In this document: positions 54,298-62,747 of the stretch, in pieces | Layout of the letters: every line of letters begins with the position of its first letter | Position numbering within the stretch: position 1 is the stretch's first letter | NCBI RefSeq assembly: GCF_025515305.1 | Contig: NZ_JAOPHT010000003.1 | Location: 1-64,000, forward strand | Source: Roseicyclus sediminis | GTDB taxonomy: Bacteria > Pseudomonadota > Alphaproteobacteria > Rhodobacterales > Rhodobacteraceae | Length of the DNA: 64,000 nucleotides | Direction of reading: 5' to 3' | The notes under the pieces: model-generated | Databases searched by the model: none | The model's input: only the letters and a program-made list of their open reading frames with translations | Told to the model about the DNA's origin: nothing | Made by a program: the position numbers and the translations under genes

Positions 54298-55025
54298 CGG
54301 AGGAAGCGCTCGCCGTGGCGCACGCAATCGCGGCGACATGGCCGCCGGAGACGGTGTTGCGGGACGGCGCATTCGACCTCGCCCTCGGCGCGGGTGGCGG
54401 CAACCGCGTTTCGGCGGCAAGGCTTGCCGATCCGGCCTCGGACGGAGCGGCCATAGCCCCCGGGGACATCGCGAAAGTCGCCGCACGACAGCGCGACGCC
54501 GGTCAGGAGGCGCTCTTCATGGTCATGGGCTGGCAAGGTCCGCTCGACCGGACCCTGGCCGAGGCCGGCTACGGCACGCGTGACGCCACCGACATGCTGG
54601 CCGCGCCCGTGGAGACCATCGCCGCGCCGCCGCCCCGGCTCAGCTGTTTCGACATCTGGCCGCCCCTCGCCGTACAGGAGGAGATCTGGGCCGACGGCGG
54701 CATAGGACCCGCCCGTCTGGCGGTCATGCATCGGGTTCAGGTCCCAAGGACATCCATCTTCGGCCGCATAGCCGACCGACCGGCCGGCACCGCCTTCGTC
54801 GCCGTGCATGGCGAGACGGCGATGCTCCACGCGCTGGAGATCGCGGCACGCGCCCGGCGGCAGGGTCTTGCCCGCACCATGATGCAGGCGGCTGCCCATT
54901 GGGCGCAGGGACAGGGCGCGCGGCGCTTTTCCGTTCTCGTGACGCAGGCCAATGCCGGCGCGCAGGGGCTTTACGCTTCCCTGGGCATGAAGGCTGTGGG
55001 ACAGTATCATTATCGCGTGGCATGA
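54294..55025 (+). CDS. GNAT family N-acetyltransferase
   Basis: A 243-residue protein with a C-terminal GNAT domain: TAFVAVHGETAMLHALEIAA, the acetyl-CoA loop RARRQGLARTMMQAAAHWA (R-x-x-G-x-A/G), and VLVTQANAGAQGLYASLGM. The N-terminal half (to about 120) is a second, diverged GNAT-like unit (ETVLRDGAFDLALGAGGGNR), so the protein may be a tandem type. The acceptor substrate is unknown. The GTG start is coupled to the CinA-type gene upstream, suggesting joint use. The OmpA gene follows after 16 bases. Confidence 0.85.
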   Translation: MTEEALAVAHAIAATWPPETVLRDGAFDLALGAGGGNRVSAARLADPASDGAAIAPGDIAKVAARQRDAGQEALFMVMGWQGPLDRTLAEAGYGTRDATDMLAAPVETIAAPPPRLSCFDIWPPLAVQEEIWADGGIGPARLAVMHRVQVPRTSIFGRIADRPAGTAFVAVHGETAMLHALEIAARARRQGLARTMMQAAAHWAQGQGARRFSVLVTQANAGAQGLYASLGMKAVGQYHYRVA

Positions 55026-55041
55026 GGGCCTCCGGCAAAAA

Positions 55042-56046
55042 ATGACGGGACCCCGACGTTCTCCCCTATCGGTCGCGGCCGTGGCCGCCGCGTTTCTCGT
55101 GGCGCTTCCGGGTGCGGCTCTGTCCCTGGACATCGAGCTGCCGCCCGGCGCCGTGATCGTGCAGTCCGGCCCCCAGGTCGATGGGCGATTCGAGATTGCC
55201 GAAGGCCCCTGGCAGGACGGCTCGGTCCCGACGCGGGAGGTGTCGGGCCTCGTGCAGCGCATGACCTGGCAGATGCCGGCGACGGACACCGCGACGGTCG
55301 ATCTCGTCAGCGCCAGGTTCGAGTCCGAGCTTGCCGCGCAAGGCTTCGAGATTCTGCTTTCCTGCCGCGACCGCGCCTGCGGGGGCTTCGATTTCCGCCA
55401 CCGTCTCGACATGGGGCAAGGCCCCGAGATGCACGTCGATATCGGCGATTTCCGATACGTGTCGGCGGTCCGCGACGATGGCAGCGGCGCGGCCGCGGTC
55501 ACCGTGTCCCGCGGCGGCGACACGCTTTACGTCAACGCGGTGCATGTGGGCGAAGGTCCAGCGCGCGGCGCATGGGTCATCCCGTCGAACCGCGCCCCGG
55601 AACTGGCCGGCGCCGACGGAACCGCCACTGCCGACGAAACACCACTGACCTCGCCGCCGGAGGTCGAGACGGGCCTTGTCGCCACGCTGCTCGCCGGCGG
55701 CGCCGCCCCTCTCGACGATCTCGGTTTCCGCACGGGCGCCTCCGAGCTTTCGGGACAGGACTACGCCTCGCTCACCGCGCTCGCCGGTTTCCTCGCCGCC
55801 GATGCGGACCGGCGCGTGATCCTCGTCGGACATACCGATTCCGAGGGTGGCCGCGAGGCCAATATCGCACTCAGCGAGGCGCGCGCCCGGTCTGTTCGCC
55901 GGTACCTGATCGAGACGCTCGGCGTCGCACCGGAGCAGGTCGAAGCCGCGGGGATCGGCTTTCTCGCTCCGAGGGCCACGAACGTGACGCCGGAGGGACG
56001 CGAAGCCAACCGGCGCGTCGAGGTCGTCCTTCTTGACGCAGGCTGA
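55042..56046 (+). CDS. OmpA family envelope protein
   Basis: A 334-residue exported protein. A signal peptide (VAAVAAAFLVALPGAALS) is followed by an N-terminal unique domain of about 190 residues with a cysteine pair in LLSCRDRACGGFDF. The C-terminal OmpA domain (about 220-334) has DLGFRTGASELSGQDYASLT, VILVGHTDSEGGREANIALS and GREANRRVEVVL, the latter carrying the Asp and Arg that hold diaminopimelate of murein. It is a stabilising murein-bound protein with a family-specific N-terminus of unknown role. It is the second OmpA-type gene within 6 kb, after the fusion at 49496. Confidence 0.9.
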   Translation: MTGPRRSPLSVAAVAAAFLVALPGAALSLDIELPPGAVIVQSGPQVDGRFEIAEGPWQDGSVPTREVSGLVQRMTWQMPATDTATVDLVSARFESELAAQGFEILLSCRDRACGGFDFRHRLDMGQGPEMHVDIGDFRYVSAVRDDGSGAAAVTVSRGGDTLYVNAVHVGEGPARGAWVIPSNRAPELAGADGTATADETPLTSPPEVETGLVATLLAGGAAPLDDLGFRTGASELSGQDYASLTALAGFLAADADRRVILVGHTDSEGGREANIALSEARARSVRRYLIETLGVAPEQVEAAGIGFLAPRATNVTPEGREANRRVEVVLLDAG

Positions 56047-56108
56047 GCGGCGCGGGGCGAACCCGGCCGCTCAGACAAGAATTTCTTGATTGGATACCCT
56101 GGCGGCGC

Positions 56109-57014
56109 CTACCAGTCGGCCGGCCCCTTTTCGCGGAACACGTCCACGAGGAAATCGATGAAGGCGCGCACCTTGGGCTGGATGAATCGGCCCGGCGGAT
56201 AGACCGCATAGATGCCCAGAACCTCGACCGGAAGATCGGGGATCGCGTCCTGCAGGAGTCCTTCGCGCATGGCTTCCGCATACAGGAAGCTTGGCAGGTA
56301 GGCGATGCCGAGGCCGCCGACCGCGGCGTTGAGAAGGGACTGGCCGTCGTTCACGGTCAGCCAGCCGCCGGTCCGGACCTGCCGCTGCTCGCCCGAAGGC
56401 GCGGTGATCTTCCAGACGTTGCTGGACGAGCTGTTCGAATAATGCAGGAGCTTGTGGTCGTTCAGATCGTCGATCCGCTTGGGCCGGCCATAGGTCTGGA
56501 AATAGGCGGGCGAGGCGATCATGCGCTTCTGCGTCTCGCAGATCTTGCGGGCGCGAAGGCTGGAATCCTCCAGTTCGCCGACCCGGATCGCCATGTCGAA
56601 GCCTTCCGAGATCAGCTCCACGTAGCGGTTGTTCAGCTCCATGTTCACCGTGATGTCGGGATATTCGTGCAGGAACTTTCCCAGGATCGGCGAGACGTGG
56701 TTCACGCCGAAATCGGTGGCGATGGACACGCGCAGCGTGCCGGACGGGGCGGATTGCATGGCGGTCACCAGGGCATCGGCCTCGCCGGCGTCATTCAGGA
56801 CACGGCGGGCGCGGTCGTAGTAGGCCAGCCCGATCTCGGTCGGGCTGACGCGGCGCGTTGTGCGATTCAGCAGGCGGGCGCCCAGCCGCGCCTCGAGACT
56901 GGACACGTGCTTGGAGACGGCCGATTTGGAAATCCCGAGTTTCTTCGCCGCATCGGTGAAACCGCCCTGGTCGACGACCGTCGCGAAGGCTTCCATTTCA
57001 GTCAAACGATCCAT
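56109..57014 (-). CDS. LysR family transcriptional regulator
   Basis: A 301-residue LysR regulator. The N-terminal winged helix is MEAFATVVDQGGFTDAAKKL, then GISKSAVSKHVSSLEARLGA with RLLNRTTRRVSPTEIG. The effector domain is of the periplasmic-binding type (LRVSIATDFGVNHVSPILGK to LGIYAVYPPGRFIQPKVRAF). The effector is unknown; the text is in the CrgA/DmlR-like subgroup. It is divergent from a class II aldolase gene with 204 bases between, and a palindrome lies close to its start. Control of itself and of the aldolase is the natural guess. Confidence 0.92.
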   Translation of the reverse strand: MDRLTEMEAFATVVDQGGFTDAAKKLGISKSAVSKHVSSLEARLGARLLNRTTRRVSPTEIGLAYYDRARRVLNDAGEADALVTAMQSAPSGTLRVSIATDFGVNHVSPILGKFLHEYPDITVNMELNNRYVELISEGFDMAIRVGELEDSSLRARKICETQKRMIASPAYFQTYGRPKRIDDLNDHKLLHYSNSSSSNVWKITAPSGEQRQVRTGGWLTVNDGQSLLNAAVGGLGIAYLPSFLYAEAMREGLLQDAIPDLPVEVLGIYAVYPPGRFIQPKVRAFIDFLVDVFREKGPADW

Positions 57015-57029
57015 CGATGGTCCTGCATC

Positions 57030-57046
57030 ATCAAAATTATTTCGAT
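57030..57046. promoter_or_regulatory. 17-bp imperfect palindrome before the lysR gene
   Basis: ATCAAAATTATTTCGAT matches its own reverse complement in 14 of 17 positions. It stands out as AT-rich in a GC-rich setting, ending 16 bases from the regulator's start codon. It is a candidate LysR autoregulatory site. LysR boxes are usually T-N11-A, and this fits only loosely. Confidence 0.4.
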
Positions 57047-57218
57047 CTCGAAGGTCGCTGCCAATTGCGGCGCCATTGGGGTCGGCCCTTGTTCAAAGCC
57101 GGGAAATTGCGCGGATCGTTCGTGGCGCAGCAACAGACCCGGACGAACCCATTTCGCTTGTCCGGAGGGTGCAGATGACTAGGCTCCCGGGCAAGGCGAT
57201 CCACGAAAGGAACGACAA

Positions 57219-57944
57219 ATGACACATGCCGAGGCCCGGGCAGAGCTTGCCGCCGCCTTCCGCTGGACGGCACGCGAAGGCATGCACGAAGGTGTCGCCA
57301 ACCACTTCTCGCTGGCCGTCAATGATGACGGGACGGAATTCCTCATCAACCCGAAGAAGCACTTCAGCCGCATCCGCGCCTCGGACCTCTGGGTGATCGA
57401 CGCCAACGATCCCGACAGCGCGACCGGCGATGACGCGCCGGATCCCACCGCCTGGGGCCTTCACGCCAGCCTGCACCGGCACGTGCCCCACGCGCGCTGC
57501 GCGATGCACGTGCATTCGACCTACGCCACCGTGCTCGCCTGCCTCGCCGACTCGCGCCTGCCCCCGATCGATCAGTCCTCGGCGATGTTCTACAACCGCC
57601 AGGTCGTGGACGAGGAGTATGGCGGCCTCGCGCTGGAGGAAGAAGGCACGCGCTGCGCGCGGCTGTTCCAGGACCCGTCCGTGCGCACGATGATCATGGG
57701 CAACCACGGCGTCCTCGTCATCGGCGAGACCGTGGCCGAGACCTTCATGCGCCTCTACTATTTCGAGCGCGCGGCCCGGACCTACATCCTCGGCCTGCAG
57801 ACCGGGCGCGCCTTGCGGGAATTGTCGCCCGAGATCGCCGAGCGAACCGCCGCCCAGCAGGAAGGCGATGCCGCGGCCGAAGCCGATTTCCTGCGCGGCC
57901 TGCGCGACGTTCTCGATGCCGAGGACCCCGACTACGCCACCTGA
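57219..57944 (+). CDS. Class II aldolase/adducin family protein
   Basis: A 241-residue protein with the zinc-binding histidines of class II aldolases: H97 and H99 in CAMHVHSTYAT, and a later one in GNHGVLVIGETVAE. GMHEGVANHFSLAV begins the substrate loop. Members include fuculose-phosphate aldolase, ribulose-phosphate epimerase and decarboxylating relatives, and the substrate cannot be told. The acidic residue that acts as base in fuculose aldolase is not obvious. GAAAGGAACGACAA precedes the ATG. The divergent LysR gene probably regulates it. A hairpin repeat follows its stop. Confidence 0.88.
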   Translation: MTHAEARAELAAAFRWTAREGMHEGVANHFSLAVNDDGTEFLINPKKHFSRIRASDLWVIDANDPDSATGDDAPDPTAWGLHASLHRHVPHARCAMHVHSTYATVLACLADSRLPPIDQSSAMFYNRQVVDEEYGGLALEEEGTRCARLFQDPSVRTMIMGNHGVLVIGETVAETFMRLYYFERAARTYILGLQTGRALRELSPEIAERTAAQQEGDAAAEADFLRGLRDVLDAEDPDYAT

Positions 57945-57956
57945 GCCCGCTTCATC

Positions 57957-58010
57957 CTGGCCCAAAACTCCGGGGGAGTCCGAAGGACGGGGGCAGAGCC
58001 CCCTGCCCGA
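57957..58010. repeat. Rhodobacterales-type intergenic repeat with terminator hairpin
   Basis: CCTGGCCCAAAACTCCGGG leads to a hairpin GGGGGC-AGA-GCCCCC (57989-58003), and CGAGCGAAGCGAG follows. The layout (CC-AAAA-ACTCC-GGGGGAG, then a G-run/C-run hairpin) is the same as at 1531-1580, so both are copies of one dispersed family. It lies between convergent genes and could terminate both. Confidence 0.6.
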
Positions 58011-58057
58011 GCGAAGCGAGACCAGGGCAATGCGCGGAACGCGCGCGATCGGGCCGG

Positions 58058-58882
58058 CTAACCGGCCACGCGCCGCAGGACGATCAGGCGGTACTCGTGT
58101 TCCTTCGCGAACTTTTCGGAGCGTCCCGTGCGCCGCCCGAGCTTGTTCAGCGATCGGCCGAGCATCTTCTCCAGTGCCCAGGCGCGCCACGGGTAGTCCG
58201 TGGCGAGCGCCTGGCGGAACCGCGCCACGAAGGGCGCGATCTTCTCGTTCTTGAGAAACTCGTGGATCACGAAGGTCGGCGTGATCGCGTCGGTCATGTC
58301 TTCGTCGGATTGCACCTCGAAGTGACCCTGCCGCGCGACCTCGGCCAGGAAATCGCCATGCGTTCCGCGCGTGCCGTCGCGATGGGCGTGACCGGGCCTC
58401 CGGAAATAGTCGAAGATGACGACACCCTTTTCCGCGTAGCGCGCCGCCTGGGCCAGCGCCGCGACCAGGTCGATGTAGTGGAAGCTTTCGGCGAAGAGGC
58501 ACAGCTCGTAGCGGGCCTCGCTCTCGAAATCCTCGAACAGGGCGTCGGTCACCTTGGTGCCTTCGGGCAGCTTCGCCCGCGCCATCTCGTTCATCTGGAC
58601 CGACGGCGACACGCAGGCGACCTCGAAGCCGCGTTCGATCAGGGCGCGCGCGTTCGCGCCCGTCCCCGACCCCACGTCGAGTATTCGGGACACGCCGCCA
58701 GGGACGGTGCCGATCGCCTCGACGAGCTTTTCGAGATAGGCCTCCTGCGCGGCACCCAGCGCCTGTGCGGACAGGACCGAGGGCACGCCGTCGGGGAAAT
58801 AGCCGTAGTGGGCATAGCCATGCCCGAACATGACCTCCGACATCAGAGCGGTCAGTTCCAGTTCGACGGATTTCAGTTTCAT
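58058..58882 (-). CDS. Class I SAM-dependent methyltransferase
   Basis: A 274-residue methyltransferase with SAM motif I ILDVGSGTGANARALIERGF, motif II DALFEDFESEARYELCLFAE, and post-motif ARYAEKGVVIFDYFRRPG. The N-terminus (SEVMFGHGYAHYGYFPDG) resembles small-molecule or sterol/quinone-type methyltransferases. The acceptor is unknown. The stop codon TAG lies in the loop of a perfect GGCCGG-CTAA-CCGGCC hairpin. It converges on the aldolase gene and is divergent from paaI, with 123 bases between. Confidence 0.85.
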   Translation of the reverse strand: MKLKSVELELTALMSEVMFGHGYAHYGYFPDGVPSVLSAQALGAAQEAYLEKLVEAIGTVPGGVSRILDVGSGTGANARALIERGFEVACVSPSVQMNEMARAKLPEGTKVTDALFEDFESEARYELCLFAESFHYIDLVAALAQAARYAEKGVVIFDYFRRPGHAHRDGTRGTHGDFLAEVARQGHFEVQSDEDMTDAITPTFVIHEFLKNEKIAPFVARFRQALATDYPWRAWALEKMLGRSLNKLGRRTGRSEKFAKEHEYRLIVLRRVAG

Positions 58883-59005
58883 GCATCGCCCTTAGCCAAG
58901 CCGCGCCGCCGCGCCAAGTCCCGTCTGCGCGCCACGCAAACAGACTTGACCGTGCGGTCGGCTATACAACAAGCTTGCCTCCGGGGAGATCGGGAAGGGA
59001 GACCC

Positions 59006-59443
59006 ATGACACCTGAGGAACGCGCGCGCCGCTCGGCCGAGGCGATGTGGGCCGATGACCGCGCCTCGAAATGGACCGGGCTCCGGCTGGAGACCGTGGG
59101 ACCGGGCCACGCGCGGCTGTCGCTCGTGGTCCGCGACGATCACCTGAACGGCCACGGTATATGCCATGGCGGGGTGATCTTCACTCTGGCCGATTCGGCC
59201 TTCGCCTTCGCGTGCAACTCGCACAACCGGGTTGCCGTCGCCCAGCACAACACGATCAGCTACCTCAGCCCCGGCAAGGGCGGCGAGACGCTGACCGCCG
59301 ACGCGCGCGAGGTGTCCCTGACGGGACGCTCCGGCATCACCGACGTGACCGTGACGGGCGGCGACGGCCGGATCGTGGCGCTGTTCCGGGGCGCCTCGCG
59401 CCAGATTGGCGGAACCCACTTCGACGAGGAGGAAGAGACCTGA
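59006..59443 (+). CDS. paaI: Hydroxyphenylacetyl-CoA thioesterase PaaI
   Basis: A 145-residue hot-dog-fold thioesterase that releases CoA from dead-end phenylacetyl-CoA intermediates. Signatures are DHLNGHGICHGGVIFTLADSAFAF with the catalytic-site GGVIF...D and NTISYLSPGKGGETL. It is translationally linked to paaK (TGATG overlap). GGGAAGGGAG precedes the ATG. The pairing with paaK makes the assignment stronger than the fold alone would. Confidence 0.93.
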   Translation: MTPEERARRSAEAMWADDRASKWTGLRLETVGPGHARLSLVVRDDHLNGHGICHGGVIFTLADSAFAFACNSHNRVAVAQHNTISYLSPGKGGETLTADAREVSLTGRSGITDVTVTGGDGRIVALFRGASRQIGGTHFDEEEET

Positions 59444-60753
59444 TGCGCGACCTCACGCCCCCCCGTTCCTCTCTCGACCCCATCGAGATCGCCAGCCGCG
59501 ACGAGATCGCGGCCCTCCAACTCGACCGCCTGCGCTGGTCGCTGCGGCACGCCTACGACAATGTCCCGCATTACCGCCGCGCCTTCGAGGCCCATGGCGT
59601 CCATCCCGACGACCTGCGCGACCTCGCCGACCTCGCGAAGTTCCCCTTCACCGTGAAGCAGGACCTGCGCGACAACTATCCTTTCGGCATGTTCGCCGTT
59701 CCGCGCGATAAGGTGGCGCGCGTGCACGCGTCCTCCGGCACGACAGGCAAGCCGACCGTCGTCGGCTACACCGCGCGCGACATCGACACATGGGCCAGTG
59801 TGGTCGCCCGCTCCATGCGTGCCGCGGGCACGCGGCCCGGCGATGTGGTCCATGTCGCCTATGGCTACGGGCTCTTCACCGGAGGCCTCGGCGCGCATTA
59901 CGGCGCGGAAAAGCTCGGCTGCACCGTGGTTCCCGTCTCTGGCGGCATGACGCCGAGGCAGGTCCAGCTGATCGAGGATTTCGGCGCCTCGACGATCATG
60001 GTCACGCCCTCCTACGCGCTGTCGATCCTGGACGAATACAGGGAGCAGGGCCGCGACCCCCGCGAAAGCCCGCTGAACGTCGGCATCTTCGGCGCCGAAC
60101 CCTGGACCAACGCCATGCGGTCCGAGATCGAGCAGGCCTTCGACATGCACGCGGTCGACATCTACGGCCTCAGCGAGGTCATGGGCCCCGGCGTCGCCAA
60201 CGAATGCGTCGAGACGAAGGACGGCCTGCACATCTGGGAGGATCATTTCTACCCCGAGGTCATCGACCCCGCGACCGGCGAGGTCCTGCCCGACGGCGAG
60301 ATGGGCGAACTCGTCTTCACCTCACTCACCAAGGAGGCCTTCCCGATCATTCGCTACCGCACCCGCGACCTCACCCGCCTCTTGCCCGGCACGGCGCGGT
60401 CCATGCGGCGGATGGAGAAGGTGACGGGCCGCTCCGACGACATGATCATCCTGCGCGGCGTCAACGTCTTCCCGACCCAGATCGAGGAGCAATTGATGGC
60501 GACCCCCGGCCTCGGGCCGCATTTCCAGATCGAACTGACGCGGGAAGGGCGGATGGACGCGATGATTGTCCACGTCGAGGCCGCCGAGGGGCCGATGGGC
60601 TCCGATGCGCTGCAAGACGCGGGCGACGCGCTGAAACGGCGGATCAAGGAACGCGTGGGCGTCACGGTCGAAATTGCCGCCCATGGCTCGGGCGGGGTGC
60701 CGCGCAGCCAGGGCAAGGCCGTGCGCATCGTCGACAACCGGCCGAAGGGCTGA
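59443..60753 (+). CDS. paaK: Phenylacetate-CoA ligase PaaK
   Basis: A 436-residue adenylate-forming enzyme that activates phenylacetate to phenylacetyl-CoA, the first step of the aerobic phenylacetate route. It has the AMP-binding loop VHASSGTTGKPT (94-105), GYGLFTGGLGAHYGAEKLG, YGLSEVMGPGVANEC and TGRSDDMIILRGVNVFP, with a C-terminal domain ending at the SQGKAVRI lysine. Length matches the family. The paaABCDE epoxidase genes are not in the window. The TetR gene follows after 5 bases. Confidence 0.95.
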   Translation: MRDLTPPRSSLDPIEIASRDEIAALQLDRLRWSLRHAYDNVPHYRRAFEAHGVHPDDLRDLADLAKFPFTVKQDLRDNYPFGMFAVPRDKVARVHASSGTTGKPTVVGYTARDIDTWASVVARSMRAAGTRPGDVVHVAYGYGLFTGGLGAHYGAEKLGCTVVPVSGGMTPRQVQLIEDFGASTIMVTPSYALSILDEYREQGRDPRESPLNVGIFGAEPWTNAMRSEIEQAFDMHAVDIYGLSEVMGPGVANECVETKDGLHIWEDHFYPEVIDPATGEVLPDGEMGELVFTSLTKEAFPIIRYRTRDLTRLLPGTARSMRRMEKVTGRSDDMIILRGVNVFPTQIEEQLMATPGLGPHFQIELTREGRMDAMIVHVEAAEGPMGSDALQDAGDALKRRIKERVGVTVEIAAHGSGGVPRSQGKAVRIVDNRPKG

Positions 60754-60758
60754 GGCGA

Positions 60759-61343
60759 ATGCCGCGCGGGCTGGCCCGGGATCACGAACAGAAGCGCGAC
60801 GCGCTCCGCCGGGGTGCGGCGGCACATTTCGCGGCCCATGGCTACGACCGCGCGTCGATGGCCTCGGTCGCGGCGGCCTGCGGCGTGTCGAAGGCGCTGA
60901 TCTATCACTACTACGACAGCAAGGAGGCGCTGCTGTTCGACCTCCTGCACGAACATCTCTCAAGCCTCGCCACCGCCATCGAGAAAGCCGGCCAGACCGG
61001 AACCGCCAGGGAGCGCCTCCGCGACACGATCCGCGCGATCCTGCTGGAATACGAGGACGCCGACGACGCCCACAAGGTGCAGCTCGAGACGCTCGACACG
61101 CTGCCCTCCGACCGACGTGATCCGTTGCTGAAGCTCATGCGCGGAATGGTCGAACGGTTGGGCGAGCGGCTGGAGGCAGCAGCACCCAGTGGCCTAGGGG
61201 ACCGCCGCCGCGCGGTGACGATGAGCGTCTTCGGCATGCTGAACTGGTACTACACCTGGAACAGGCCGGGGCGCGGCATGGACCGGGGGACTTATGCAGA
61301 CCTCGTGACCGACCTTGTGCTGGGCGGCATGGAGCGGCTCTGA
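60759..61343 (+). CDS. TetR/AcrR family regulator, probably for phenylacetate genes
   Basis: A 194-residue TetR regulator. The N-terminal HTH is AHFAAHGYDRASMASVAAAC, then GVSKALIYHYYDSKEALLFD. The C-terminal helical ligand domain (HEHLSSLATAIEKAGQ to YADLVTDLVLGGMERL) includes a tryptophan-rich NWYYTWNR segment. Because it is downstream of paaK in the same operon, its ligand may be phenylacetyl-CoA. Other TetR-type regulators of such genes (PaaR) act this way, and this remains inference. Confidence 0.88.
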   Translation: MPRGLARDHEQKRDALRRGAAAHFAAHGYDRASMASVAAACGVSKALIYHYYDSKEALLFDLLHEHLSSLATAIEKAGQTGTARERLRDTIRAILLEYEDADDAHKVQLETLDTLPSDRRDPLLKLMRGMVERLGERLEAAAPSGLGDRRRAVTMSVFGMLNWYYTWNRPGRGMDRGTYADLVTDLVLGGMERL

Positions 61344-61358
61344 ACCTGTGCCCGGCCC

Positions 61359-61832
61359 CTAGGGCGCCAAGAAAAGCGCGAGAACCTCGTCGCCATGCCC
61401 CGCCGCTTCACCCGTCGGCTGCCATCCCAGGTGCCGGTAGAAACCGTGCGACCTTGACACGGGATCGGCGGACGCCTCGAGAAACAGGCGCCTGAATCCA
61501 AGGCCGTGCAGGTGTTCGGCCACTCGTGAGAGGAGCGCCTTTCCAAGACCTTTGCCCTCGTGCCCGGGCAGGAGCGCAAGGACCACGACCTCGCCTGTCT
61601 CGCGGTCGCCGAAGCAGTACCCAACGATCCCGCCAGCATCGCAGCAGACATACCCCGGCAGCCGACCCGACCCGATATCGGCGCGCCAGCTTTCCTCCGT
61701 AATCCCCCGGGCGGCCAGGTCCGCCCGTGAAATCGCGTTCTCGCGCGTCAGGCCGCGCAGCGCGAGGCAGGCGGCGGCGTCATCGGGGCGCGCGGGTCTC
61801 ATCGTGTATGGTTCGGGAAGAAAGGCCGTCAT
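61359..61832 (-). CDS. GNAT family N-acetyltransferase
   Basis: A 157-residue GNAT enzyme: TMRPARPDDAAACLALRGLT, VCCDAGGIVGYCFGDRETGE, VVLALLPGHEGKGLGKALLS with the acetyl-CoA loop HEGKGLGKALL, and LFLEASADPVSRSHGFYRHL near the end. The acceptor is unknown. It converges on the TetR gene. It is divergent from mtgA, whose start lies 131 bases away. Confidence 0.88.
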   Translation of the reverse strand: MTAFLPEPYTMRPARPDDAAACLALRGLTRENAISRADLAARGITEESWRADIGSGRLPGYVCCDAGGIVGYCFGDRETGEVVVLALLPGHEGKGLGKALLSRVAEHLHGLGFRRLFLEASADPVSRSHGFYRHLGWQPTGEAAGHGDEVLALFLAP

Positions 61833-61963
61833 CCGTTCCGATCCTGGTGCGCGGGGCCAGCGGCAGCGACCGAAAGACCCTCCGGCATGGCCGCATTGTT
61901 TGCGCGCCGCATCTTGGTATGCTGGCCGAAAGGGCCGAAGACCCGCATGAAGCCAGAGGCAGA

Positions 61964-62689
61964 ATGGCGAGAAAACCGCGCAAGACCAAGCGGGCCGGGC
62001 AGACGCCCGGTCTGGGACGGGCCGTCCGGACGCTGCGGCGTCAGGTTTTGCGTGCCGTCCTGATCGCTGCCGTCGTCGTCACGGCATGGGTCGCCGCCTA
62101 TGCCGTCGTGCCCGTACCCACCACGGCCTACATGATCTCCGAGCGGTTCCGTCTCGGCGGGATCGAGCGCGACTGGGTGCCGATGGAGGACATCTCGGTT
62201 CACCTGCGGCGCGCGGCCGTCGCGGCGGAGGATGCCAATTTCTGCCTGCACTGGGGTTTCGACATGGAGGCGATCCGCGACGCGATCGACGCGGGCGCGG
62301 CGCGCGGTGGCTCCACGATCAGCCAGCAGACGGTGAAGAACGCCTTTCTCTGGCACGGGCGCTCGTGGCTCAGAAAGGCGCTCGAGGCCGCGATCACGCC
62401 CCTGATGGAAGGGATCTGGTCCAAGCGGCGCATTCTCGAGGTCTACCTGAACGTGGCCGAGTTCGATGAAGGCGTCTTCGGGGCCGAGGCCGCTGCCCGG
62501 CACCATTTCGGCGTTTCCGCCGCCGATCTCACGCCAGAACAGGCCGCGCGCCTCGCCGCCGTCCTGCCCGCACCTCAGGATCGCTCGGCCAGCCGGCCCT
62601 CCGATTTCGTCACGCGCAGGGCCGCCGCGATCGCGGACGGTGCAGCCACGATTCGCGCCGATGGACGGGACGATTGCTTTGCGAATTGA
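61964..62689 (+). CDS. mtgA: Monofunctional peptidoglycan glycosyltransferase MtgA
   Basis: A 241-residue membrane-anchored GT51 enzyme that polymerises lipid II into glycan strands without a transpeptidase part. A basic N-terminus precedes one membrane helix (VLIAAVVVTAWVAAYAVVPV). The donor-site glutamate is E89 in AVAAEDANFCLHWGFD, with GGSTISQQTVKNAFLW and the second conserved RRILEVYLNVAEFDEGVFGA. AGAGG lies just before the ATG at 61964. It works in the periplasm with penicillin-binding proteins. Confidence 0.94.
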   Translation: MARKPRKTKRAGQTPGLGRAVRTLRRQVLRAVLIAAVVVTAWVAAYAVVPVPTTAYMISERFRLGGIERDWVPMEDISVHLRRAAVAAEDANFCLHWGFDMEAIRDAIDAGAARGGSTISQQTVKNAFLWHGRSWLRKALEAAITPLMEGIWSKRRILEVYLNVAEFDEGVFGAEAAARHHFGVSAADLTPEQAARLAAVLPAPQDRSASRPSDFVTRRAAAIADGAATIRADGRDDCFAN

Positions 62690-62747
62690 GTTTTCCGCCG
62701 CCAGCGGGCATCAAGGTTGTCAAAACCGGTAATTTCACCGAGCAGAC

